The notes under the pieces were generated by a model. That model was not told where the DNA came from. It was given only the letters and a program-made list of their open reading frames with translations, and ran no database searches. Positions 7,243 to 15,629 of a DNA stretch of 64,000 bases are shown in pieces; positions within the stretch are counted from its first letter, which is position 1; the number at the start of each line of letters is the position of its first letter. A program made the translations under genes and the position numbers. Origin of the DNA: Termitidicoccus mucosus (GTDB taxonomy: Bacteria; Verrucomicrobiota; Verrucomicrobiia; Opitutales; Opitutaceae); the NCBI RefSeq assembly GCF_038725785.1, contig NZ_CP109796.1, positions 7,688,501 to 7,752,500 of the forward strand. The letters are read 5' to 3'.

Positions 7243-10095
7243 TTAGCGGGCGAGTTCGTAGGCGAGTTGCGTGCCGGCCTTGTCAATGGTGGAAACGGCG
7301 AGGGTGAGCGGGCCGCCGGCCTGCCGGGTAAGCGGAATCCCGCGGATGCGTTTGCCGGTGGCGTCAACCGCCCATGCCTTCCAGTCGCCATCGGACAGGC
7401 GCAACGTGAGCGTGGCGGAGCCGCGTTGCACGAGGTGCGGGCCGGTCCCCCAATACTTGAGGAGCTTGTAGTCGGTGTGGCTGAACTTCGCGCCTTGCGG
7501 GAGCGCGTTGGTGAGGTGCGTGACGAGGATGCGCCGGGCGTCGGCGAGCGCGGGCGGCGCGGCGTCGGCTTTTGTCGCCAGCGCGATGACGGAGATGGAG
7601 CAGCGGGTGCCGCCATTGACAACGGAGACGCACGCGCCGTCGAGGCGGCTGCCGGGCGCGAGCACGAACAGCTCGCTGCGCGGCGAGACGGCTTTCACGG
7701 TGCCGGTGTCGGCGCGGAGTTCGATTTCGCCGGTGTCGGCGGCGTAGCGCGCGCGGTCGGCGCTGATGGAGCCGGCGGGAATCACGCCGTCGCGTTCGAG
7801 CCCGGCGGCGAGGTCATCGCCCATGAGGTAAGCCTTGGGCGGAAGTTCTTGTCTCGTTTCACCGGTGACGACGGCGTCGAGGTTTTGCGCCGCGCCGAAT
7901 TTCGTGAGCACCCCGGAGGGTCGGTCAGGCAGCGAGCCGATGCGCGCGACAAGGCCGAGCGGCGAGAATTCGCCAGGAAAGAGGCGTCCGAGGCTGGTGA
8001 ACGCCTCGTCGGGATTCACCGCGTAGGCGATGGCATGTTTTGCGGGGGCGATGTCGAAGCGTTGGAAAACGAGCGAGCCGGTGCGATCGGCGATGAGGCC
8101 GACGGGGTCGGTGGCGATGGCGAAGTAGTTGTCCACGCCGCCGTGGATGGCCATCCTGTCGTCCTTCGCGTATTGGAAATTGTAGAGCGCGTCCCAATCT
8201 TGGAGGCTGGCATAGGCGGGCATGAGCACCGCGCCCTCGAAACGATATTGGTTGGGGCGGCAGAAATTGAACTCGGTGCTGACAAAGGGCCGGCCGAAAA
8301 TACGCACGGGCATGATGCGGTTGGGCATCTTGGCCCGGGCCTTGACGGAGCTGCCCTGGCCGAACGCGAAGGGCGCGGCCCAGGACTTCACGGGGAATTT
8401 CGGATGATCCCAATAGCTGTGGCAGTCAACGTAATCGTATTCGGCACGGACGGCGGCGAGTCCTTGCGCGATGGTGTAGTTTGCGCCGGTGAGGAGCGCC
8501 TTGGTGCCGAGCGAGCGCAGATAGGCGAACAGGCGCGCGTCGGATTGGCGATTAAGCTCGTGGATGAACTGGTTGAAGGCGGGATTGCTCGTGCCGGGCT
8601 TGCCGGGGAGACCCGCTTTTTCGAAGGCTTCTTTGTAGAGCGCGAAGATTTTGGGGTCGCCCTCGATATGGTTGAAGAGCGGGTTTTCGTTGACCGGACA
8701 GATGCCGATGAGCGCAGGGTCCTCGGCCCACGTGAGGCCGGTGTGGGGATTTTTGTGCGTGAGGAGGTTTTTCGCGAAACGCCGCCATGACTCGAACGCG
8801 CCGTTGTTGACCGGGAGGATGGCTTTGAAGAGGTCGCGGCTTTTGCCGCCTGGAAATCCCCAGGACGCGCATTCCTCCGCGCTGAAGCCCCGGCTGGCGT
8901 AAAGGTCGATGTTGATGTAAATGCCGCGTTTCTTCAGGGCGGCGAAAAGGTAGTCGAGCTTGTCGAGCTGCGCCGCGTCGAGTTCCCACGACAGGCCGCC
9001 CTTGCGCACCACGCCGCCGTCGAAATGATGGAAGCGGACGGTGTTGTAGCCGGAGCGCGCGAACCGTTCGGCCATCAGGTCGGCCTCCTCCTTCTCCAGA
9101 TACTGCGCCGAGAAACATAGGTTCACACCCCAGAAGCGAACGCGTTCGCCGGGGCGGCCTTCAAATTCGAAATGCCCGGCGGGCGTGGCGCGGATGGCGC
9201 CAAATTTTCCGGCAGGCGCGTGCAGCGTGGACGAAAAATCAAACACGCCGCCTTTCTCGATATCGAGCGAGTGATGGTAGGGCGCCCACTCCGGGCCCGG
9301 CTCGATGATGAAATCCTTCGGGACGACGCCGACGTTGATTGGCTGCCTGGAGGCGGAGAGCGCGACGATCATCCACGCCGCGCCGCCGGTCTGCAGAAAT
9401 TCGATCGAGGCCAACGGTTTTTCATCGACGCGGAAGCGCGATACGTAGAGGCCGATGGAGGCGGTGGCGTTTTCCGATTCCCATGCGATGCCGGCGTTTT
9501 CGGCGCTGGCGGGGTCGCGCCAGTTGCCGATGTCGGTTTTGTTTTTTATCTCGTGGCGCGTTTCCGAGCCGTCGGCGTAATGCGCGGTGAGAGTGCCGAG
9601 CACTTCGCCGGGTGTTTTGAGCGGATTGGCGGCGGCGTGCAGCAGATAAAGAAAACGATACGACGGCGGCGCGCCGTTTTCGCCGGCTGCGATTTTCACG
9701 GTGGCAGATTCGGAGATGCCGGTGCGCGTGTCGGTGCTCTCGCGCGCGGCCTCGCCGGCGTCGGACGCGACCTGCTGGCTGGCGCGACCGAGCACGATGG
9801 CGGAGCGGCCTTCATTGTCGTCGGGATTGATGATGTCGAAGGTGACGCCGGAGGCGGTAAGCACGCCGGGGCGCAGGGTGGCGAGGTCGTTGTCCGGCCC
9901 CTGATCGGTCCAGCCACCCCTGCCGTCGCCGGCGACCTGGTCACGAAACCCGCGATTGGCGGCCTCGCGGATGGAGAGGGGCGTGACCTGCGCGGACGCG
10001 CTCGCCGTGGCGTTTGCAGAGAGGGACGCACCGGGTAAAAACACGGACAGCGCAAATGCGGCGAAAGCGCGAAGGGGCAGGGTTGCGTCACTCAT
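7243..10095 (-). CDS. exported clan GH-A glycoside hydrolase, long N-terminal beta domain
   Basis: 950 aa. A signal peptide (about 1-30) is followed by an approximately 250-residue beta-rich N-terminal domain absent from its paralogue at 25342. The catalytic unit starts at EWAPYHHSLDIEKGGVFDF, with the shared block HFEFEGRPGERVRFWGVN and then a TIM barrel. The likely acid/base Glu is in ICPVNENPLFN (about 468) and the nucleophile Glu in FVSTEFNFCRPNQ (about 608), the NE / TEF spacing of clan GH-A. A C-terminal beta domain ends in a Trp-rich GDWKAWAVDATGKRIR segment also found in the paralogues. The GH family number cannot be given from sequence alone. It is the first gene of a four-gene operon, with a TTACGTAA site 49 bp upstream. 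Confidence 0.82.
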   Translation of the reverse strand: MSDATLPLRAFAAFALSVFLPGASLSANATASASAQVTPLSIREAANRGFRDQVAGDGRGGWTDQGPDNDLATLRPGVLTASGVTFDIINPDDNEGRSAIVLGRASQQVASDAGEAARESTDTRTGISESATVKIAAGENGAPPSYRFLYLLHAAANPLKTPGEVLGTLTAHYADGSETRHEIKNKTDIGNWRDPASAENAGIAWESENATASIGLYVSRFRVDEKPLASIEFLQTGGAAWMIVALSASRQPINVGVVPKDFIIEPGPEWAPYHHSLDIEKGGVFDFSSTLHAPAGKFGAIRATPAGHFEFEGRPGERVRFWGVNLCFSAQYLEKEEADLMAERFARSGYNTVRFHHFDGGVVRKGGLSWELDAAQLDKLDYLFAALKKRGIYINIDLYASRGFSAEECASWGFPGGKSRDLFKAILPVNNGAFESWRRFAKNLLTHKNPHTGLTWAEDPALIGICPVNENPLFNHIEGDPKIFALYKEAFEKAGLPGKPGTSNPAFNQFIHELNRQSDARLFAYLRSLGTKALLTGANYTIAQGLAAVRAEYDYVDCHSYWDHPKFPVKSWAAPFAFGQGSSVKARAKMPNRIMPVRIFGRPFVSTEFNFCRPNQYRFEGAVLMPAYASLQDWDALYNFQYAKDDRMAIHGGVDNYFAIATDPVGLIADRTGSLVFQRFDIAPAKHAIAYAVNPDEAFTSLGRLFPGEFSPLGLVARIGSLPDRPSGVLTKFGAAQNLDAVVTGETRQELPPKAYLMGDDLAAGLERDGVIPAGSISADRARYAADTGEIELRADTGTVKAVSPRSELFVLAPGSRLDGACVSVVNGGTRCSISVIALATKADAAPPALADARRILVTHLTNALPQGAKFSHTDYKLLKYWGTGPHLVQRGSATLTLRLSDGDWKAWAVDATGKRIRGIPLTRQAGGPLTLAVSTIDKAGTQLAYELAR

Positions 10096-10143
10096 GGGTC
10101 GATATTGCTGGCCGTGTTTGTCGCCAGACAGCCTTGGATTGTC

Positions 10144-10151
10144 TTACGTAA
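10144..10151 (-). promoter_or_regulatory. putative LacI-family operator, TTACGTAA
   Basis: Palindrome 49 bp upstream of the operon start at 10095. On the minus strand a TTGCGG hexamer ends 17 nt before the palindrome, so the operator would overlap the -10 region. The promoter reading is inference. Confidence 0.62.
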
Positions 10152-10271
10152 AATGAACCTCGCCTGTGCCGCAAGGCGGACGCGTGATTTTGGCGGGGCA
10201 TGGTGGAAATTATCACTGGGTGGCTGCGGCGCGCGGGATGAGCGGATTTTTTGGGATGCGATTCTGCCAAC

Positions 10272-10295
10272 GGGTTTCGCAAGCGAAACCCCTAC
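10272..10295. repeat. short palindromic element (GTAGGG type) overlapping the GH36 stop codon
   Basis: On the minus strand it reads GTAGGG followed by a stem GTTTCGC / GCGAAAC closing on a tiny loop. The leading GTAG plus TTGC in the loop match the elements at 14441, 57169 and 57219. The TAG of GTAG is the stop codon of the alpha-galactosidase gene. Confidence 0.7.
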
Positions 10296-12565
10296 ATCTC
10301 CCAGCGGGCGAAAAGGAAATGCTGGGCGGCCGGGATATAGGCGATGAGTTTGCCCTCCCCAATGGTCACCGCGCCTTCGCCGGCGAGTTTTTGGGCGCGT
10401 CCTGGCTTCGGCAATTCAAGCAGCACGGGGAGGTCGATGACGGCATTTTCGTCGGGCGTGAGTTCACGGAAGAGGAGCGCATACAGGCTGCGCGGGCCGT
10501 CGGCGTCAGGCTCGGCGAGCGAGACGAAGCCGGTCCACGAAAAACCGTTTGGCGCGCGGCCGACGGGGAAGACGGAGCCGTTTTGAAATGCCTCGCGGTG
10601 TTGTTTCCAGAGGACGATGAGCGGTCGCCAGCGCTCGATAACCACGGCGGGCACGCGGCTGATTTCGAACCACGCGAGCGGGGCGCCGGGCATGGTGATG
10701 GCAAACAAATACTCCGGCGGATAGGCCAAGGGGCGCAGCGGGTCGCCGACGTAGTCGGGCTCGTTGCGCGCGGGGTTGAGAAATTCGAGGCGGATGCGCT
10801 TGGGCCGGATATAGTGCGCGAGGCTCCAGAGCGCGCGCAGCGTCTGGTGCGGGTGATAGTTGCCCTCCTCGGTGAAACGGTTTTCGAGAAACAACTCGCC
10901 GCCGCCGGGGCGTCCCCAGTAAGTCGGACGGTGCTCGGCGGTGGCGTCGAAATCGAAGAAGATCGCGCCGCCGCTTTCCCCCAGCACACGGTCGCACAGG
11001 GCATGGAAACGAGTCTCGGCCAGACGCGAATGCAGCTTCACCGCGTCGAGTTTGAAAAACGTGATACGATGTTCGCGCCAGAGTTTCAGGATTTGCGCGG
11101 CGTCCTTTTCCCAGTTGGCGAGATCGCCGGTGGAATCGGGCGCATACCAGAGGCCGAGGCTCACAACGGCTTTGTCGGCGGCCTCGACGAGCGGGGCAAG
11201 ACCGCGCGGGAAACGCGAGGCGTTAACCGTCCAGAACTCGGGATCGGCAGCCCAGAATCCGTTCCACACGCCTTGGTTGCCGGCGACGGGCGTGTTGACG
11301 GTCGCGCCCTTCTGCCAGCCGTCGTCGATTTGCACGACTTCGACGCCGAGGGCGCGCGCGGCGGCGATTTCGTCGAGGATGAATTTTTCCGAGAGGCTCG
11401 CCGCGCCGCAGCGGTCGCCCCAAGTGTTGGAAAGGAGCAGCGCGGAGTGCTCCGGCGGGAAGGCGGTTCCGGACGAAGTGACATGCCTGCCATGCGGATT
11501 GCGAATCGCGAGATTTTCAGCGACGGCGCCGGCGGCGTCCGGTTTGTAACCTAATGGGTTACAAGTTTCGGGGGATCGCGCCGGTGCCGGGGGGACGGTG
11601 TAGAAGGCGCGCTGGAAGGCGTGCAGCGCGCGGGTGGCGCCGGCGCGTCCGCCGGTGTAGGCGACGCGGGCGAGCGCATAGCCGGCGGGACAGGCGGTGG
11701 CGGTGAGCGCGCCTTTTTGAAACGCGAGCAGGAAGTCGAACACCGCGCTCCAGCGCTTGCGCACGCGGTGCAGCGGGGCCATGAGCAACCAGAAAAAACC
11801 GTCGCCCTCGCGCGAGGCGGTGTCCTCGATGCAAACGAGGTTGGTCTGAAGCGGCAGGCAGCGCTCGCCGGATTGCATGAGATATTCGCGCTCGAAGACG
11901 AGGTTGCTGTGGTGGTCGGTCTGATCGACGAACTGGATGTCGCGCACGACGAGGTGCCGCGGATAAAATCCAAAAAATGGATGCGCGATGGCCGGGGGGG
12001 TGATGAAGGTTTGTCCGTTGGGTTTGACGCGGATGCGGCCGGCGAGCTGAATATTTTTTTCGGTTCCGGTGGCGGCTTCGAGTTCGCGCAGGGTGGCGTC
12101 GGTTTCGGAACCGGTGAGTTGGTGGACGGCGCCGGCAATGAGCGGGTGGAGTTTGAAGGTGTGCAGGCGGTGGAGGGGGCGGCGCGGCGCGGCGCCTGCC
12201 GGCAGGATGACGGCGTTCCCAGTCGCTGGCGCGTTTTCGGGAGCGTCGAGGCGCAGTTCGGCGGTGAGGATGAGGCCGTCGGCGCGGGTGCTGAAGGTGG
12301 CATTCCATGCGCGGGTGCCGGCGGTGGAAGAATCGGCGGGTGCGCAAATGGGTGCGTCGTCGGGGCCGGGCGCAGGCGGGGGGCGCGGCGAAATCCATTC
12401 GGGGCCGCCGGCCCGGCGGAAGGAGACGAGGCGGAGCTGCCCGCCGGGCTCAAGGCGCCAGATTTCGCGAAAGAGGGGATTCTGGAGCGTGAGCTCGTTG
12501 TTTTGCCACTGGGCGGCGGGCTGGATTTCGGGAGATACGGGCATGGCGTGACGGCGAAAATTCAT
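10292..12565 (-). CDS. GH36-type alpha-galactosidase (melibiase family)
   Basis: 757 aa from the ATG complement of 12563-12565, chosen because GAGGTGATCC lies just upstream as a strong ribosome-binding site and the previous gene stops 4 bp before; a longer frame upstream is unlikely. There is an N-terminal beta-sandwich, then a barrel. VVQIDDGWQKG (about 412) and the nucleophile motif FFKLDAVKL (Asp about 504) are clan GH-D signatures, and FDFDATAEHRPTYWG (about 540) is placed to hold the acid/base. No signal peptide is visible, so it probably acts in the cytoplasm on imported alpha-galactosides. It is coupled to the GDSL-heparinase gene. An in-frame palindrome at 11546-11566 encodes the CNPLGYK stretch. 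Confidence 0.87.
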   Translation of the reverse strand: MNFRRHAMPVSPEIQPAAQWQNNELTLQNPLFREIWRLEPGGQLRLVSFRRAGGPEWISPRPPPAPGPDDAPICAPADSSTAGTRAWNATFSTRADGLILTAELRLDAPENAPATGNAVILPAGAAPRRPLHRLHTFKLHPLIAGAVHQLTGSETDATLRELEAATGTEKNIQLAGRIRVKPNGQTFITPPAIAHPFFGFYPRHLVVRDIQFVDQTDHHSNLVFEREYLMQSGERCLPLQTNLVCIEDTASREGDGFFWLLMAPLHRVRKRWSAVFDFLLAFQKGALTATACPAGYALARVAYTGGRAGATRALHAFQRAFYTVPPAPARSPETCNPLGYKPDAAGAVAENLAIRNPHGRHVTSSGTAFPPEHSALLLSNTWGDRCGAASLSEKFILDEIAAARALGVEVVQIDDGWQKGATVNTPVAGNQGVWNGFWAADPEFWTVNASRFPRGLAPLVEAADKAVVSLGLWYAPDSTGDLANWEKDAAQILKLWREHRITFFKLDAVKLHSRLAETRFHALCDRVLGESGGAIFFDFDATAEHRPTYWGRPGGGELFLENRFTEEGNYHPHQTLRALWSLAHYIRPKRIRLEFLNPARNEPDYVGDPLRPLAYPPEYLFAITMPGAPLAWFEISRVPAVVIERWRPLIVLWKQHREAFQNGSVFPVGRAPNGFSWTGFVSLAEPDADGPRSLYALLFRELTPDENAVIDLPVLLELPKPGRAQKLAGEGAVTIGEGKLIAYIPAAQHFLFARWEM
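11546..11566. repeat. 21-bp in-frame palindrome (TTGTAACC ... GGTTACAA)
   Basis: TTGTAACC, five bases TAATG, then GGTTACAA: perfect 8-bp arms inside the GH36 gene. A copy differing by one base in the second arm occurs inside menD at 61119. The element is AT-richer than its surroundings. Confidence 0.65.
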
Positions 12566-12569
12566 TGGA

Positions 12570-15470
12570 TCACCTCGTTTCATCGAGGAAAACCTTTGTC
12601 GTAAGCGTGAGGGCTTTTGTCGGACGCTCGGTGGCAAGGACGACGGTGGCGTGGTTGGTGGTCTTGCCGGGCTTGAGCGTGGCGTCGGGCATGGGTTCGA
12701 GCGAAACGTGGAGTTTCGCGTCGGTCTCGTAGTCGAGCACGATGTCGGCAACGCGGACGCGTCCGGTGGTGGCGAGGTCGGCCACGGCATCGGAGGGCGC
12801 GCCGAGGTGCCAGCGGAAGAGCACCACGTCGGGGAAGTCTAGCTCGACCTCATCGCGAATGGTTGCGCCGGCGGCATCCCATGTGACGGAGCGCACCCAG
12901 CGTTTCAGGCCGGCGTAGCAGCCGGAGGCATCGACGGAAACGTCGCCACCTTTTTCGTCGAGGCGGCGGACGGTCATGAGTGCGGCACGGTGCGCGGGGT
13001 CGAGGATCTGGCCGGCGCCGTCGGCGAGGATTTTGGCGGTGAGCTGATCCGGCGCATAGGGGCCGACCTGAAGGACGTTGTGGCCGGCGACGCTCTTGAA
13101 ATAGCTGGCGTGCCCGGCGATGCCGTAGGAGGCAAGACCGGCCTCGATGAGCACGGGGCGGCCGCGAATTACGAGGTTCACGTGGCCCCGGTCTTGGTGA
13201 TCGTGCGCGTCGGTGGCGTGGCCGCCTCGCATCCAAAAACCGGACACACGATTCGCCGGGCCGCGCGAATAGGCGTCGATGCTTTCCACCCAATTGACGC
13301 GCGTCGCGACGGGCCAGGCGGCGAAGGCCGCGGGGGGCGCGCCCCCCGCCGGATCGAGTTGCGCGGCGCGAAAGATGGCGAGGGTGATGGCGTCTGGCGC
13401 TTCCAACGGGCGGTGTTGGAAGACCCAGAGCGCGGCGGGGTCGGCGAGGTCGGCGGCGAGTTTGGCGACGACCTCCCAGTCGAGGTCGCTGTTTTGCGAA
13501 TCGAAGGCGTTGATGACGAAGCCGGCGGGCTGGCGGTGTTGCAAATACCACGCGGGGAAGGCGCGCAGCCACGGGTGGTTGATCAGGCGGTCGTCGCCAT
13601 GCGCGCGGGCGGCGAGCGCGGCGGCGAGCAGGCTGTGGAAGGTGATGCCGGCGTATTGCATGCCCTCGACGCACTCGCCTTGCGGGCCCTGCGCGTCGAG
13701 CGAGCGGATGAGTCCGGCGACGGCAAATTCGTAGTCGTCGCGGTGTTTGTCGAGGCCGTTGAAAAGACTGGCGAGCGCGAGCGCCTCCAGCGGGAGCACC
13801 CATTGGTTCGACGACGCGGCCTCGATGCGGGTGAACCAGTTTCGTTTCAATCGCCAGTCGTCGCGGATGCCGGTGATTTCGTCCTCAAAGCGGGTGGCGA
13901 GCGCGGCGCGAAGCTCCGGGGTGAGCCCGCCGTCGGGAAGCTCGGCCGCGCATTCGACAATCGCGCGCACGGCCCAGCCGGTGCCGAGCCACGCGCTCCG
14001 GGTGTCTGAGCCGCCGCTCCAACCGGCGCGCTGGAGCGGCGACCAGGTGGCGAGTTCGGCCAGTTGATCGCGGACGTAGCCGAGCAGCTCCGGATCGCCG
14101 GACATGCGCGCGGCGGCGGCAGCGGCAGGCAAAAGGCGTCCGAGATCGCGCGCGGCCTCGGCGTCGGCGAGCGAGATGGCGAAACGCTCCCACTCAGCAT
14201 CGCTGCGTTTCGACATATGCGCGGGCTTCTCGCGATACTTCATGCGGAATTTCGGATTGGCTTTGAGCTCGGCGAGAGTTTGCGGGCGGCGGATGACGCC
14301 GCGCCCGGCAACGGTTTTGCGGACGGCGGCGATGAAATCGGCTTCCGTGACGGTGGTGGCGTTTGTTGCAGGGCTCGACCGCGTTGGGGGCGCCGCGTTC
14401 CGAGTGGCGGAGGTGTTTTGTTCGCGGGTTTCGCGCGCGCGGCCTGACACAAGGTCAGGCCCTACCTGGGAGTCAGCGATAGCGGCGGGGTCGGCGAAAC
14501 CGATACTCAGCGGCTTTTCATAGGCGGCCTCGTTGGCGGAGGGCGGGAGGCGGTCGAGGGAGACGAGGCGGGCGCGGGCGAATCTCGCGCATTCGTAGTG
14601 GCCGTGCGAGGTGGGATGTGCGTTGTCGTAGAAAAGGTGCCGGTTCGAGGCGCGGCTGGGCGTGGTGACATCGGTGAAACCATAGGCCGTGGGATCGGCC
14701 ATCACCGCGTCGAAAAAGGTGTGCGCGTCGAGCGTGACGAGGTCGATGGCGGAAAATTTGGCGCGGAGGTTCGCGACAGCATCGTCCATGCGGGTGTTGA
14801 ACGCGGCGGAGGCGTCGCGGAAACCGCGCATGAGCGAGTCGCGGTATTTCGGGCGGTCTTTCAGGCGCGCAGCGAGCGAGGGCGGGCGGCTGAGATCGGG
14901 AAGGTTGACCCAGAGGATATGCACGGCGCCGGCGCGGGCGAGGCGGGTGATTTGTTTCTCGACGCGGGCGGCGGCTTTTTTGCCGGTGGAGACGAGGCCC
15001 TTTTCGAGATTGGAGAAGACGAAGCCGAGGGGGGATTTGTCGCGGAGATAGTGGGTGAGGTCGTTGCCGCCGCTCCAAAGGGTGTAGAGGGCGAGCGGGT
15101 CGGCCTTGCCTTTGCAAATTTCAAGGTAGCGGTCGATTTGCTCCTCAAGTTCCTTCGTGTCGGTGCCGCCGACGGCGTAGTTGGCGCCGCCGCGCTCCCA
15201 TTTTTCGAGGCGGCCGAGCCCGGCCATGAGCGAGAGTTGCTGCACCCAGGTGAGGCGCGGGTAGTTGCCGTTTTCCGCCGTGGGCGCGGGGCCGGTGCTG
15301 GGAGAATTTTTGCCGCGTCCGCCCGAGCTGAGGCTGTCGCCAAACGCGATGATGCGCGAGTAGGCGACAGGGGCGGCGGTGATGGAGTCGGCAGCCGCAA
15401 ACGCAGTGAGGAGACCGGATAGAGCCCAAACAGAAAGCAGGGCGCGGAGGAGGCGGGGCGAGGCGTGCAT
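12570..15470 (-). CDS. exported GDSL/SGNH esterase fused to heparinase II/III-like lyase
   Basis: 966 aa, signal peptide about 1-27. The first catalytic module is an SGNH hydrolase: block I IIAFGDSLSSGG (Ser about 44), block III SGGNDLTH, block V DNAHPTSHGH with Asp and His. A linker at about 340-370 contains a palindromic element in frame (PDLVSGR). The second module (about 390-960) has an alpha/alpha-toroid followed by a beta-sandwich, with the heparinase II/III-like GGHATDAHDHQDRGHVNL segment. The protein could deacylate and then cleave a uronic-acid polysaccharide by beta-elimination. This is inference from the two families; substrate unknown. The stop is 4 bp before the GH36 start. An operator-like site lies 67 bp upstream. 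Its GDSL module resembles that of the giant protein at 15627. Confidence 0.85.
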   Translation of the reverse strand: MHASPRLLRALLSVWALSGLLTAFAAADSITAAPVAYSRIIAFGDSLSSGGRGKNSPSTGPAPTAENGNYPRLTWVQQLSLMAGLGRLEKWERGGANYAVGGTDTKELEEQIDRYLEICKGKADPLALYTLWSGGNDLTHYLRDKSPLGFVFSNLEKGLVSTGKKAAARVEKQITRLARAGAVHILWVNLPDLSRPPSLAARLKDRPKYRDSLMRGFRDASAAFNTRMDDAVANLRAKFSAIDLVTLDAHTFFDAVMADPTAYGFTDVTTPSRASNRHLFYDNAHPTSHGHYECARFARARLVSLDRLPPSANEAAYEKPLSIGFADPAAIADSQVGPDLVSGRARETREQNTSATRNAAPPTRSSPATNATTVTEADFIAAVRKTVAGRGVIRRPQTLAELKANPKFRMKYREKPAHMSKRSDAEWERFAISLADAEAARDLGRLLPAAAAAARMSGDPELLGYVRDQLAELATWSPLQRAGWSGGSDTRSAWLGTGWAVRAIVECAAELPDGGLTPELRAALATRFEDEITGIRDDWRLKRNWFTRIEAASSNQWVLPLEALALASLFNGLDKHRDDYEFAVAGLIRSLDAQGPQGECVEGMQYAGITFHSLLAAALAARAHGDDRLINHPWLRAFPAWYLQHRQPAGFVINAFDSQNSDLDWEVVAKLAADLADPAALWVFQHRPLEAPDAITLAIFRAAQLDPAGGAPPAAFAAWPVATRVNWVESIDAYSRGPANRVSGFWMRGGHATDAHDHQDRGHVNLVIRGRPVLIEAGLASYGIAGHASYFKSVAGHNVLQVGPYAPDQLTAKILADGAGQILDPAHRAALMTVRRLDEKGGDVSVDASGCYAGLKRWVRSVTWDAAGATIRDEVELDFPDVVLFRWHLGAPSDAVADLATTGRVRVADIVLDYETDAKLHVSLEPMPDATLKPGKTTNHATVVLATERPTKALTLTTKVFLDETR
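14441..14465. repeat. palindromic element (GTAGGG type) in frame inside the GDSL-heparinase gene
   Basis: GGCCTGAC, ACAAG, GTCAGGCC, then CTAC. It sits between the two catalytic modules and is translated as part of the linker. The same stem (GGCCTGAC/GTCAGGCC) recurs at 57219 in the autotransporter gene. Confidence 0.75.
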
Positions 15471-15536
15471 GCGTAGGAAGTTTTTCTACGAGGACGTTAA
15501 TGACCGCAATGCGGGGATTGCGGCCATAATTGGGTT

Positions 15537-15544
15537 TTACGTAA
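15537..15544 (-). promoter_or_regulatory. putative LacI-family operator, TTACGTAA
   Basis: Palindrome 67 bp upstream of the GDSL-heparinase start. It is in the gap between that gene and the end of the giant gene. Confidence 0.62.
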
Positions 15545-15558
15545 GCTGGATTGGTCCC

Positions 15559-15629
15559 TGGCGCAGGCATCGCTGCCTGCGCCACGAGGCCGCGCTTCGC
15601 GCATCAACACGGGCTGGCAACCCGTGCTA
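15559..15629. repeat. pair of palindromic elements, second one supplies a stop codon
   Basis: TGGCGCAGGCA / TGCCTGCGCCA with a 4-base loop (15559-15584), then CACGGG / CCCGTG (15608-15626) flanked by CTAC. On the minus strand the TAG of the flank is the stop codon of the 2858-residue gene. Confidence 0.6.

Noticed and set aside
6880-8790. A 636-codon plus-strand open frame across the symporter and hydrolase genes
   Set aside because: Antisense shadow of two well-supported genes; the composition is low complexity and there is no recognisable motif.
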